Shown: one piece after another, positions 7,607 through 15,832 of the stretch
Position numbering within the stretch: the stretch's first letter is position 1
How the letters are laid out: every line of letters starts with the position of its first letter
DNA from: Bacillota bacterium
Lineage (GTDB): Bacteria; Sysuimicrobiota; Sysuimicrobiia; Sysuimicrobiales; Segetimicrobiaceae
Direction: 5' to 3'
Length of the DNA: 55,879 nt
NCBI GenBank assembly: GCA_021324295.1
Contig: JAJPJJ010000123.1
Coordinates: 1-55,879 of the forward strand
Position numbers and translations under genes: made by a program
Notes under the pieces: generated by a model
What the model saw: the letters and a program-made list of their open reading frames with translations, nothing else
What the model was told of the DNA's origin: nothing
Database searches by the model: none

Positions 7607-8301
7607 TCCGGGTGGCGCTCCCGCCGCACCTGCGGACCTTCGCGCAGGTGGACGGCGAGGTGGCACTCCCGGTCGAGGGGGCGGTGACGCAGCGCTCGGT
7701 CCTCGACGCCCTCGAGGCCCGCTATCCGGCGCTGCGCGGGACGATTCGCGATCACGTCACGCAGCGGCGCCGGCCGTTCGTGAGGTTCTTCGCCTGCGGG
7801 CAGGATCTGTCTCACGAGCCGCCGGACGCCCCGCTGCCCGAGGCGGTCGCGTCGGGGACGGAGCCGTTCATGATCGTGGGCGCGATCGCGGGCGGCTCCG
7901 GGCATCGTCCTCCCGCCGCCGCGCGGATCGCACTGGGGCTCATCTTCCTCGTCGCCGGGCTCAACGGCTTTCTCGACTTTCTGCCCCAGCCCTCGGCGCC
8001 GATCCCCGCAGGGGCCGTCGCCTTGACCGGCGCGCTCGCCGGGACGGGCTATCTGCTGCCGCTGATCATGGGGACGCAGGTCGTCGCCGGGGCGCTGCTC
8101 CTCTCGAACCGCTTCGTGCCGCTGGCGCTTGCCCTGATCGCGCCCGTCATCGTCAACATCGCCGCATTCCACGCCTTCCTCTGGCCGTCGACGGGCGGCC
8201 CGGCCGCCGTCGCGCTGGTCCTCGAGGTCTACCTGGCGTGGGCGTATCGGGCGGCGTACCGGCCCATGCTCGCGATGCGGGTGACCCCGGGCGCGCGGTA
8301 G
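7603..8301 (+). CDS. MoaD/ThiS-like beta-grasp domain fused to DoxX-like membrane domain
   Basis: This is a two-part protein of 232 residues. Residues 1-98 are a ubiquitin-like MoaD/ThiS beta-grasp domain ([50 protein letters not shown]). It ends with Gly97-Gly98, where a free-standing MoaD or ThiS would terminate and be adenylated for sulfur transfer. The frame instead continues SGHRPP into four or five hydrophobic helices (about 107-124, 135-168, 171-190, 200-217). These resemble DoxX-type four-helix membrane proteins ([38 protein letters not shown]). The GTG start overlaps the upstream stop. Either the Gly-Gly tail is exposed by proteolysis or the domain no longer acts as a sulfur carrier. 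Confidence 0.82.
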   Translation: MIRVALPPHLRTFAQVDGEVALPVEGAVTQRSVLDALEARYPALRGTIRDHVTQRRRPFVRFFACGQDLSHEPPDAPLPEAVASGTEPFMIVGAIAGGSGHRPPAAARIALGLIFLVAGLNGFLDFLPQPSAPIPAGAVALTGALAGTGYLLPLIMGTQVVAGALLLSNRFVPLALALIAPVIVNIAAFHAFLWPSTGGPAAVALVLEVYLAWAYRAAYRPMLAMRVTPGAR

Positions 8302-8400
8302 GCCGCGCGACGTAGCGTCTTCCGTTCGACCGAGGAGGGTAGAACAACGACACGGGGCGCCGCCCCGCGGGCCGAGGACGGGCGGCGCTGAGGTGGGCAC

Positions 8401-8721
8401 GTGGCGGGACGCCAACCGGAGTCCGGGCTGGATCGGGCGGCCTGGAAGCAGCTCGGCGAAGCCGTCGATTCCGCGTTCAAGGTGCTGGCCGTCGACGGCC
8501 AGGCCCGGGAGGACGCGGTCGTCCTGGCGGACGCGCTCGTGGGAGCGATCCGGCGGGAGATCGGCAACCTGGCGATGGAGACCGAGCACGCCATCAGCGA
8601 GGCGGCGTACGTCTTCGCCGGGCTGCACGTCCTGCACGCGATGTGGACGGCGGTGGGGAACTCGCATTTCGAGGGGCTCCTGAGGCCGTTCCTGAATCGG
8701 CCGGACGAGGATCAGGAGTAG
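8401..8721 (+). CDS. Hypothetical protein
   Basis: A 106-residue helical, acidic, soluble protein that I do not recognise. The start is GTG 8401, preceded by GAGGTGGG a few bases upstream. The sequence reads AWKQLGEAVDSAFKVLAVDGQ, then DALVGAIRREIGNLAME and HVLHAMWTAVGNSHFEGLL, a pattern of four or five amphipathic helices. It has no cysteines and no membrane segment. It lies 99 bases after the MoaD-DoxX gene on the same strand. The next real gene starts 287 bases downstream. Confidence 0.6.
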   Translation: MAGRQPESGLDRAAWKQLGEAVDSAFKVLAVDGQAREDAVVLADALVGAIRREIGNLAMETEHAISEAAYVFAGLHVLHAMWTAVGNSHFEGLLRPFLNRPDEDQE

Positions 8722-9008
8722 GCACGGCGGGCCGGGCCACGCGGCGACCGCCCACCCGGTCAGGGCCGCGCTGCGGTCCGGGCCGTCGTGGCGGAGCTCC
8801 GGCGAACGTACGCCCGCCAGGAAATCACCCGCTACTACGCGACGTTTGACGCTGCGGTACGGGTCCCGCTCCTCTGGTCGCCCCACCGGCGGCGGGCCCT
8901 GCGCCCGGCTGCGTGGGCGGCTCAGCCCGATCGCCCGGGCGAGACGCGCCGCGGTCCCGATCGAGGATCCGGCGGGCCGCGATCCGCGGCGGAAGAAGGC
9001 GGTGCTGC

Positions 9009-10355
9009 GTGCAGGCGGTCGAGCGGGCCCTCCACGGGCGGCTGTACTACGGCTGGATCATCGCCGCCGTCACCTTTCTGACCCTCCTGGCCGCCGCCGG
9101 CATCCGGTCGACGCCGGGCGTCCTGATCATCCCGCTGGAGAGGGAGTTCGGCTGGACCCGGGCGATGGTCTCGCTCGCGGTCTCCGTCAACTTGCTCCTC
9201 TACGGGCTGTGCGGGCCGTTCGCGGCGGCGCTGATGGACCGGCTCGGCGTCCGGTGCGTGATGCTCTCATCCCTGACGCTCGTGGCCGCGGGCGTGGGGC
9301 TGACCGCCCTCATGCGTGCGCCGTGGCAGCTCGATCTGCTCTGGGGCGTCGTCGTGGGCGCGGGCACCGGCACGATGGCGCTCGTGCTGGGCGCGTACGT
9401 GGCCAACCGGTGGTTCGTGCAGAGGCGGGGGCTCGTCATGGGCCTCCTGACCGCGAGCACGGCGACGGGCCAGCTGCTGTTCCTGCCGGCGCTCGCGTCG
9501 CTCGTCGTCGCGCATGGCTGGCGGTCGGCGGTCCTGGCGGTAAGCGCGGTGACGCTGTTCGTCGTCCCTCTCGTCGCCGTGTTCATGCGGAATGACCCGC
9601 GGGAGATCGGCCTCCGGCCCCCCGGCGGCGCCGCCCCGCCGCCCGCCCCGGGCGCGGCCAACCCTGCAACCGCGGCGCTGGCCGGCCTCGCGCGCGGGCT
9701 CCGGTCCAGGGAGTTCTGGCTGCTGGCCGGCAGCTTCTACATCTGCGGGGCGAGCACCAACGGGCTGATCGGAACGCACCTGATCCCGGCGTGCATGGAG
9801 CACGGGATCCCCGAGGTCACAGCCGCGAGCCTGCTGGCCGCGATGGGCGTCTTCGACCTCGTCGGGACCACCGTCTCGGGGTGGCTGTCCGACCGGTGGG
9901 ACAGCCGGTATCTCCTGGCCTGGTACTACGGCCTGCGGGGCCTCTCGCTGCTCTTCCTCCCGTACGCGCTCGGGACCCAGCTGCTCGGCCTGGCCGCGTT
10001 CTCGACGCCCTTCGCCTTCGGAGCGGCACCGCTGGGCCTCGTGGTGTTCGCTGTCTTCTACGGGCTCGATTGGGTCGCCACGGTGCCGCCCACGGTCCGC
10101 CTGACGGCCGACGTGTTCGGGAAGAGCCAGGTCGGGATCATGTTCGGCTGGATCGTCGCCGCGCACCAGCTCGGCGCCGCGACCGCCGCGTTCGGCGCGG
10201 GTGCGGTCCGCACGTGGCTCGGCTCCTACCAGGCGGGCTTCCTCGCGGCGGGCGCCCTGTGCCTGCTCGCGGTCGCGCTCGTCGTGCGCATCGGCGCGAC
10301 CCCCGAGCGAGGCGTCCTCTCGCCGCAGCCCGTCGACGCCGGGGCGCCGCTCTAG
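9009..10355 (+). CDS. MFS transporter (oxalate/formate antiporter-like)
   Basis: This is a 12-helix major facilitator superfamily carrier of 448 residues in the cytoplasmic membrane. It opens RLYYGWIIAAVTFLTLLAAAGIRS, then GVLIIPLEREFGWTRAMVS, a pattern typical of the oxalate:formate antiporter/monocarboxylate branch. The loop 2-3 motif appears as GPFAAALMDRLGVR. The two six-helix bundles are separated by a hydrophilic Pro/Ala-rich loop around residues 205-230 (RPPGGAAPPPAPGA). GTG 9009 is chosen because AGAAGGCGG precedes it and the first helix follows directly; longer forms would add an Arg/Pro-rich tail. Substrate unknown, probably a small organic acid. The ion channel gene follows 17 bases later. 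Confidence 0.85.
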   Translation: MQAVERALHGRLYYGWIIAAVTFLTLLAAAGIRSTPGVLIIPLEREFGWTRAMVSLAVSVNLLLYGLCGPFAAALMDRLGVRCVMLSSLTLVAAGVGLTALMRAPWQLDLLWGVVVGAGTGTMALVLGAYVANRWFVQRRGLVMGLLTASTATGQLLFLPALASLVVAHGWRSAVLAVSAVTLFVVPLVAVFMRNDPREIGLRPPGGAAPPPAPGAANPATAALAGLARGLRSREFWLLAGSFYICGASTNGLIGTHLIPACMEHGIPEVTAASLLAAMGVFDLVGTTVSGWLSDRWDSRYLLAWYYGLRGLSLLFLPYALGTQLLGLAAFSTPFAFGAAPLGLVVFAVFYGLDWVATVPPTVRLTADVFGKSQVGIMFGWIVAAHQLGAATAAFGAGAVRTWLGSYQAGFLAAGALCLLAVALVVRIGATPERGVLSPQPVDAGAPL

Positions 10356-10372
10356 CCCGGCCCGCCCTCTCG

Positions 10373-11455
10373 ATGGCAGCGCTCGTCGGGATCCTCGGAG
10401 CTCTGGTGATCTGTGTGATCCTCTGGGACGCCTTCGAGACGATCGTGCTGCCGCGGCGCGTCACACGGAGGGTGCGGCTGACGCGCTTCGTCGTCGCCTA
10501 TGCGTGGGCCGTGTGGTCGGCGCTCGTCCGCCGGATCCCCGCGCGGCGGCCGCGGGAAACCTACCTCAGCTTCTTCGGGCCCCTCGTAGTCCTCGTGCTG
10601 CTGATGGTCTGGGCCGCCGGGCTCATCGTGGGCTTCGGGATGCTGCAGTGGAGGCTGGGCTCGCGCGTGCGGGATCCCGGGCGCCTCGCGGGGATGGGGA
10701 CGGACCTCTACTTCAGCGGGACGACGTTCTTCACGCTCGGGCTCGGCGACGTCGCCCCCAACTCGCCCGCCGCTCGGGGGCTCGTGGTGGCGGAGTCGGG
10801 GCTCGGGTTCGGGTTCCTCGCAATGGTCATCTCGTACCTGCCCGTGCTGTACCAGGCCTTTTCCCGGCGCGAGGTGCGCATCTCGATGCTGGACGCGTGG
10901 GCGGGGTCCCCGCCGGCCGCGGGCGAGCTCGTGCGCCGCCTCGGCGCGGACGCGTGCGCGCTCCTGGGCCCGTTCCTGCAGGAGTGGGAGCGCTGGTCGG
11001 CCGAGCTGCTCGAGTCGCACATCTCGTACCCCGTGCTCGCCTACTTTCGGTCCCAGCACGACAATCAGTCGTGGCTCGCGGCGCTCACGGCTGTGCTGGA
11101 CGTGTGCGCGCTCGCGATCGCGTGCGTGGAGGGGGCGCCGGTCCGCCTGGCCGAGCTGACGTTCGCGATGGCGCGGCACGCGGTCGTGGACCTCTGCCAG
11201 GTGCTGAGCGCACCACCGCGCGCGCTCGGGACCGATCGCCTGTCCCGGGACGCGCTCGCGGGCCTCGAGGAGCTGCTCCGAGCCGCGGGGGTGCCGCTGC
11301 GCGCCGACGCGGCGGCGCTCGGACGGCTCGCGGAGCTGCGGGCGATGTACGAGCCGTATGTGAACGCCCTCTCGCAGCGCCTGCTGGTCGACCTTCCGCC
11401 GTGGACGGCGGCGGCGGGCGCCCGGGACAACTGGCAGCGCACCGCGTGGCGGTGA
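10373..11455 (+). CDS. Two-helix ion channel family protein with atypical selectivity filter
   Basis: This is a 360-residue membrane protein of the Ion_trans_2 type. There is a hydrophobic helix at residues 1-20, further helices at about 66-90 and 135-158, and a pore loop between the last two reading TTFFTLGLGDVAP. Potassium channels normally have TVGYGD at this position; here it is TLGLGD (residues 121-126), so the Tyr is replaced by Leu and ion selectivity cannot be assumed. The C-terminal 200 residues are soluble, helical and rich in Leu/Ala with LLESHISYPVLAYFRSQ. They do not look like RCK/TrkA-N domains because no GxGxxG nucleotide motif is visible. It is in tandem with the MFS gene. Confidence 0.8.
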   Translation: MAALVGILGALVICVILWDAFETIVLPRRVTRRVRLTRFVVAYAWAVWSALVRRIPARRPRETYLSFFGPLVVLVLLMVWAAGLIVGFGMLQWRLGSRVRDPGRLAGMGTDLYFSGTTFFTLGLGDVAPNSPAARGLVVAESGLGFGFLAMVISYLPVLYQAFSRREVRISMLDAWAGSPPAAGELVRRLGADACALLGPFLQEWERWSAELLESHISYPVLAYFRSQHDNQSWLAALTAVLDVCALAIACVEGAPVRLAELTFAMARHAVVDLCQVLSAPPRALGTDRLSRDALAGLEELLRAAGVPLRADAAALGRLAELRAMYEPYVNALSQRLLVDLPPWTAAAGARDNWQRTAWR

Positions 11456-11564
11456 CATCCCCGGGGTGCGGCCGACCGGCGGTCGCGCGGGGCGGCCCCC
11501 GGAGGCCTGAAAAATAAGGCCCGGCCCGGCCTCGCCGCGGGAGGAAACGGCGGGTACCCCCCGA

Positions 11565-11588
11565 AGACCCTATTGCCGAAACGGGTCT
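11565..11588 (+). promoter_or_regulatory. Stem-loop in the HU leader
   Basis: AGACCC (11565-11570) pairs with GGGTCT (11583-11588) around a 12-base loop, TATTGCCGAAAC, in the 158-base leader of the HU gene. The preceding 50 bases (GGAGGAAACGGCGGGTACC) also look structured. I cannot match it to a known riboswitch. Confidence 0.35.
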
Positions 11589-11613
11589 GATACGCCTGGG
11601 GCAGGAGGGACGT

Positions 11614-11901
11614 ATGACGAAGGCACAGTTCGCGGCGCGGCTCGCCGAGAAACTCTCGTCGCGAGACAGGACGGTCAGCAGAGCCGAGGCGGGACGGATC
11701 GTGGACGAAGTGACCAGCCTCTTGACGGCCGCCTTGAAGAAGGGCGACCGGGTCCGGTTCCCTGGGTTCGGGACGTTCCGCGTGCTGAAGCGGAAGGCGC
11801 GCGTGGCCCGCAACCCCCAGACGGGCGAGCCCGTGAAGGTCCCGGCACGGACGGTTCCGCGGTTCACGCCCGCAAAGGAGCTGAAAGCCGCCATCAAGTA
11901 G
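11614..11901 (+). CDS. hup: HU-family DNA-binding protein
   Basis: This is a 95-residue nucleoid-associated protein that bends DNA as a dimer. It shows the complete family pattern: an N-terminal helical dimerisation region (MTKAQFAARLAEKL, VDEVTSLLTAALKKGDRV), then the signature GFGTF and the DNA-clasping beta arm rich in Arg/Lys (RKARVARNPQTGEPVKVP). It ends RFTPAKELKAAI. The arm proline in RNPQTGE is present. CAGGAGGG is 4 bases before ATG 11614. The gene is monocistronic with a 158-base leader and a downstream hairpin. Confidence 0.96.
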   Translation: MTKAQFAARLAEKLSSRDRTVSRAEAGRIVDEVTSLLTAALKKGDRVRFPGFGTFRVLKRKARVARNPQTGEPVKVPARTVPRFTPAKELKAAIK

Positions 11902-11921
11902 CCGCGCCCTGCCCGCATCGT

Positions 11922-11953
11922 CCGGGTCCGCAGGCGGATCCCTGCGGACCCGG
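11922..11953. terminator. Terminator hairpin after HU
   Basis: CCGGGTCCGCAG (11922-11933) and its exact complement CTGCGGACCCGG (11942-11953) form a 12-bp stem with an 8-base loop, 20 bases after the HU stop. No T tract follows. Confidence 0.75.
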
Positions 11954-12063
11954 CCCGTATCGGGCGCTCCGCGCCCGCCGGGCGGTGACCCCCACGAACC
12001 GCGCGTCGCGGCGAGGGCATCGCCCCATCCTCCGCGAACGTTTTCCCTGACGGCGATAGCGAT

Positions 12064-12090
12064 TTGGCGCCGGACGTGCTACCATAAAAT
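12064..12090 (+). promoter_or_regulatory. Possible korAB promoter
   Basis: TTGGCG (12064-12069) and TAAAAT (12085-12090) are 15 bases apart, shorter than ideal. They stand about 85 bases before korA. The rest of the 220-base spacer shows nothing I can name. Confidence 0.4.
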
Positions 12091-12173
12091 GCTGGCACCA
12101 GAAGCTCGAGCCGCGACGCTCGGGTGCGTGGCACGCGTCCGCCCTGCGGCTCCCCAGGAGGCAGCATCACACG

Positions 12174-14048
12174 ATGATCGTCAACCAGATGAAGCTGCTG
12201 GTCGGCGGCGTGCAGCTCCGAGACGGCGTGTCCACGATCACGGACATCGTCGGCCGGATCCTCACGCGGTGCGGGCTCCACGTGATGGGCGTGGAACGCG
12301 GGTTTGCCTCGACGATCTACGGCGCCCACCAGTACGATCCCCTGATGATCACGGCGGCGCCGGCGCTGTCCTGGGGCGATGAAGCGATCGACATCCTGGT
12401 GGGGCTCGAGTACGATGCCAACCCGGATGCGCCCGAGCAGCCGAACCGCGACACGATCCTGCGCCACGCCCGCCACCTGGTGGACGGCGGCGTCCTCCTC
12501 TACGACAGCTCGAGCGGCCCGGTGCCCACCGATGACCTGGAATCCCGCGGCGTGCGGGTGTTCCCGATCCCGGCGCGCCAGATCGCGCAGCGCGACCTCA
12601 AGAAGGAGGTCGTGAAGAACGTGGTCATGACCGGGGCGCTGTTCCGGCTGCTGGAGTTCGACCAGGACGAACAGCAGCTCCGGCGGCTCCTCGAGCAGCG
12701 GTTCGGCCGCAAGGGGCCGGCGCTCGTCGACCTCAACCTCGAGGCGGCCCGGCGGGGGCGGGCGGTCGTCGAGCAGGTCCTGCGGGAGCGGGGCTGGACG
12801 TCGGTCGGCTACCGGCTGGAGGCGGTGCCCGGCGCGCCCGCGCGCGTCTACATCGGCGGCAACGAGGCGCTGTCGATCGCCGCGATCCAGGCCGGCGTGC
12901 GCTTCTACGCCGGGTACCCGATCACGCCCGCATCCTCGATCCTGGAGTTCATGGAGGCGCATCTGCCGCGCTACGGCGGTCGCGCGCTGCAGGGCGCCAA
13001 CGAGCGCGAGTCGATCCGAGCGGCGCTCGGCGCCAGCGCGACCGGGGTGCTGAGCATGGTGGGGACGAGCGGGCCCGGGCTCTCGCTCAAGGTGGAGGAG
13101 CTCGGGGTGGCGGGGATCACCGAGACGCCGCTCGTGATCGTCGACGCGATGCGGGCGGGGCCGTCGACCGGGATGCCGACCAAGGCCGAGCAGGGCGACC
13201 TGTTCCTCGTGACGACCGGCGGCCACGGCGAGATCCCGCGGATCGTGCTCGCGCCCTCGACGATCGAGGAGTGCTACACGCTCATGCTGGACGCGGTGCG
13301 CCTCGCGGACGTCTACCAGTGCCCGGTGTTCTTCCTCACGGACCTCAACCTGAGCGAAGGCCGCATGACGCTGCCGGAAGCGACCTTCCGCGCCGGGCCG
13401 CGCGCCGTGCAGCGATTCCTCGCCACGGAAGCGGATGTCCGCGGGGACCGCTACGCGCGGTACCGGATGACGCAGGACGGCATCTCGCCGCGGCTCGTGC
13501 CCGGCACGCGCGGCGCGGTCGCCAAGGTCAACAGCACCGAGCACGACGAGTTCGGGTTCGTCACGACCGATCCGCCGAAGCGGGTCGCGATGATGGACAA
13601 GCGGATGCGCAAGATGGGTACGTACCTGCAGCGCGACGCCCGGCCGCCGCAGGTGCACGGGATCCCCGGCCGGGGCCCGATCCTCGTCGGCTGGGGCGCC
13701 ACCAAGCCGGCGCTCCTGGAGGCGCAGCGGCGCCTCGGCGCCGAGGGGGTCCAGGCCACGGTCGTGCATTTCACGCACCTGTGGCCGTTCCCGACGCACC
13801 TGGCGAAGCCTCTGCTCGAGGCGGGCGGACCGGTCGTGGTGGTCGAGCACAACTACCTCGGGCAGTTTGCCGACGTGATCCAGGCGCACTGTCTGGTTCC
13901 GACGCGGCGCGTGCTCAAGTACAACGGCCGCCCGTTGTACCCGTCGGAGGTCGTCCGCGCGGTCCACGAGGTGACGCACAACGGGGCCGTGACCGTGCGC
14001 CTGGGCGGCACGGAGCCCGTCATGGTCGAGGTGGGCGTCGATGCCTGA
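12174..14048 (+). CDS. korA: 2-oxoacid:ferredoxin oxidoreductase, fused gamma-alpha subunit
   Basis: KorA oxidatively decarboxylates 2-oxoacids (2-oxoglutarate or similar) with CoA, giving acyl-CoA and reduced ferredoxin together with KorB. The 624-residue chain begins with the gamma domain, about 1-190 (VGGVQLRDGVSTITDIVGRIL). The alpha domain carries the family motif GYPITPASSILEFME (residues about 245-260), then NERESIRAALGAS and GTSGPGLSLKVEELGVAG. CPVFFLTDLNLSEG and the C-terminal transketolase-like part complete it. ATG 12174 follows CCAGGAGG. The stop overlaps the korB start by 8 bases, so the subunits are translationally coupled. The ferredoxin at 29.7 kb is a plausible electron acceptor. 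Confidence 0.93.
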   Translation: MIVNQMKLLVGGVQLRDGVSTITDIVGRILTRCGLHVMGVERGFASTIYGAHQYDPLMITAAPALSWGDEAIDILVGLEYDANPDAPEQPNRDTILRHARHLVDGGVLLYDSSSGPVPTDDLESRGVRVFPIPARQIAQRDLKKEVVKNVVMTGALFRLLEFDQDEQQLRRLLEQRFGRKGPALVDLNLEAARRGRAVVEQVLRERGWTSVGYRLEAVPGAPARVYIGGNEALSIAAIQAGVRFYAGYPITPASSILEFMEAHLPRYGGRALQGANERESIRAALGASATGVLSMVGTSGPGLSLKVEELGVAGITETPLVIVDAMRAGPSTGMPTKAEQGDLFLVTTGGHGEIPRIVLAPSTIEECYTLMLDAVRLADVYQCPVFFLTDLNLSEGRMTLPEATFRAGPRAVQRFLATEADVRGDRYARYRMTQDGISPRLVPGTRGAVAKVNSTEHDEFGFVTTDPPKRVAMMDKRMRKMGTYLQRDARPPQVHGIPGRGPILVGWGATKPALLEAQRRLGAEGVQATVVHFTHLWPFPTHLAKPLLEAGGPVVVVEHNYLGQFADVIQAHCLVPTRRVLKYNGRPLYPSEVVRAVHEVTHNGAVTVRLGGTEPVMVEVGVDA

Positions 14049-14901
14049 GGGCGCCAAGACGATCTGGGACCAGAACGCCACGCCGCGGCACCGCATCCAG
14101 TGGTGCCCCGGCTGCGGCGACTACGCGGTGCTCAACGCGCTCAAGGCCGCACTCACCGCGCTCGAGTTGACGCCGTTTGAGGTGCTGCTCGTCGGCGGCA
14201 TCGGGTGCTCGGGCCAGATCCGCAACTACCTCAACGGCAACTCGTTCTACGGCACGCACGGCGGCGCGCTGGCGTACGCGCTCGGCGCGAAGATGGCCAA
14301 CCCCGAGCTGACCGTGATCGCGCTCGCCGACGACGGCGACACGCTGGCGATCGGCGTGGAGAACTTCGTGCACACCTGCCGGCGCGATCCCGACGTGACG
14401 CTCGTGATCATGGACAACGGCGTCTACGGGCTGACCAAGGGCCAGGACTCGCCGTCGGCGGGGCTCGGCCAGCCCGACTGGGTGCCGTCCGAGGAGCACC
14501 CGCCGTTCCTCGACCCGGTGAAGCTCGCGCTCGCCTCCGGGGCGACGTTCATCGCGCAGTCGTTCTCCGGCGATCCCAAGCACGCGACCGAGGTGCTCGT
14601 CGAGGCCGTGCGCCACCGCGGATTTGCGGTGGTGAACGACTTCTCGCCCTGCGTGACGTACAACAAGTTCAACACCTACGATTGGTTCCGGGCGCACGTC
14701 GAGCCGGTCCCGGCCGACCACGACGTGGAGAGCGCGGACGCGGCCTGGCAGTTGATCCGGGACTTCGAGCGCCGCGCGAAGCTGCCGGTGGGGATCGTGT
14801 ACCGCCACCCGCGCCCCAAGGGCGACGCCCGCCGCCTGCCGATGTGGCCGGCGGAGCTCGAGCGGGTCGACGTCGAGCCGATGCTGGCTGGCCTCCGGTA
14901 G
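14041..14901 (+). CDS. korB: 2-oxoacid:ferredoxin oxidoreductase beta subunit
   Basis: KorB is the thiamine-diphosphate-binding subunit (286 residues) partnering KorA. The N-terminus carries WCPGCGDYAVLNALKAAL. The TPP/Mg site reads ADDGDTLAIGVENFVH, then IMDNGVYGLTKGQDSP; the first Gly of the usual GDGD is Asp here, but the metal-binding Asp and Asn are kept. FSPCVTYNKFNTYDWFR is also typical of the KorB branch. There is no ferredoxin domain, so electrons must leave through Fe-S bound by the CxxC cysteines to a separate ferredoxin. It overlaps korA by 8 bases and ends 4 bases before the FAH-family gene. Confidence 0.93.
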   Translation: MPEGAKTIWDQNATPRHRIQWCPGCGDYAVLNALKAALTALELTPFEVLLVGGIGCSGQIRNYLNGNSFYGTHGGALAYALGAKMANPELTVIALADDGDTLAIGVENFVHTCRRDPDVTLVIMDNGVYGLTKGQDSPSAGLGQPDWVPSEEHPPFLDPVKLALASGATFIAQSFSGDPKHATEVLVEAVRHRGFAVVNDFSPCVTYNKFNTYDWFRAHVEPVPADHDVESADAAWQLIRDFERRAKLPVGIVYRHPRPKGDARRLPMWPAELERVDVEPMLAGLR

Positions 14902-14905
14902 GAGC

Positions 14906-15802
14906 ATGCGGGTCGCCCGGTACTGGCTCCCCGGCCGGGGCCCGCGCCTCGGCGTCTGCGCGCACGATGCCGTCCATGAGCTCCTCGCCCCCGACGGGGC
15001 TCCGCTCACCTCCCTCGACGACCTGGTGGAACACGCGCGCCGCGCCGGCGTGACCCCTCGCGAGGCGGCGCAGCGGGCGCGGCGTGGCGGCGGGCTTCCG
15101 TACCGCGAGCTGGACCGGGCGCCGGACTCCGGTCGCTCGCACCTGCTGCTCCCGGTGGTGCCGCCCGAGGTGTGGGCGGCCGGGGTCACCTACGAGCGCA
15201 GCCGCGAGGCCCGCCTCGCGGAGACGACGACCGCCGGCGTCTACGACAGGGTCTACGAGGCGGAGCGGCCGGAGCTGTTCTTCAAGGCGACCCCGTCCCG
15301 CTGCGCCGGGCCGAACGCGCCGGTGGGCGTCCGCGCCGATTCCCGCTGGACCGTCCCCGAGCCGGAGCTCGGTGTCGTGCTGGACGGCGCGGGAGGGGTG
15401 CTCGGCTACGTCCTCGGCAACGACATGAGCGCGCGCGACATCGAGGGCGAGAACCCGCTCTACTTGCCGCAGACCAAGATCTACCGGGCCTGCTGCGCCC
15501 TGGGCCCGGTCGTGTTGCTCACGGACGAGCCGGTCGAGCGCCGCCTGCGCCTGTGGTGCCGCGTCACCCGCGGCGGGCGCGCGGTGTTCTACGGCGAGAC
15601 GAGCACGAGCCGGCTGCGCCGCCCGATCGCGGAACTCGTCGCGTACCTGCGGCGGGCAAACGACATCCCGCCGCTCGCGGTGCTCCTCACCGGCACCGGC
15701 ATCGTGCCGCCGGACGAGTTCGCCTGCGAGGAGGGGGACCTCATCGAGATCGGGGCGGACGAGATCGGGGTGCTGCGAAACCCTGCCATCCGCGTCGCAT
15801 AA
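14906..15802 (+). CDS. Fumarylacetoacetate hydrolase (FAH) family protein
   Basis: This is a 298-residue FAH-fold enzyme. Family members are metal-dependent hydrolases, decarboxylases or sugar-acid dehydratases. The metal site is visible as PEPELGVVLD followed by GYVLGNDMSARDIEGENP, and the C-terminus has LLTGTGIVPPDEFACEEGDLIEI. The wording LYLPQTKIYRACCALGP and the N-terminal RVARYWLPGRGPRLGV resemble the 2-keto-3-deoxy-pentonate dehydratase/hydratase branch more than true fumarylacetoacetases, but the substrate cannot be fixed from sequence alone. It is the third gene of a korA-korB-FAH run with 4-base spacing. An operon role in 2-oxoacid metabolism is therefore likely. Confidence 0.82.
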   Translation: MRVARYWLPGRGPRLGVCAHDAVHELLAPDGAPLTSLDDLVEHARRAGVTPREAAQRARRGGGLPYRELDRAPDSGRSHLLLPVVPPEVWAAGVTYERSREARLAETTTAGVYDRVYEAERPELFFKATPSRCAGPNAPVGVRADSRWTVPEPELGVVLDGAGGVLGYVLGNDMSARDIEGENPLYLPQTKIYRACCALGPVVLLTDEPVERRLRLWCRVTRGGRAVFYGETSTSRLRRPIAELVAYLRRANDIPPLAVLLTGTGIVPPDEFACEEGDLIEIGADEIGVLRNPAIRVA

Positions 15803-15832
15803 CAGGGTCCCGGCCGCCCTGAGGACCCCGCT

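Noticed and set aside
8788-9081. A 97-codon plus-strand frame before the MFS gene
   Set aside because: It has no ribosome site, overlaps the MFS start and becomes Arg/Ser/Gly-rich. It looks like chance.
11085-14096. A 1003-codon minus-strand frame opposite korA and HU
   Set aside because: It is Arg/His/Pro-rich, has no recognisable motif and lies antisense to genes with complete family signatures. Such long antisense frames are expected at this GC content.
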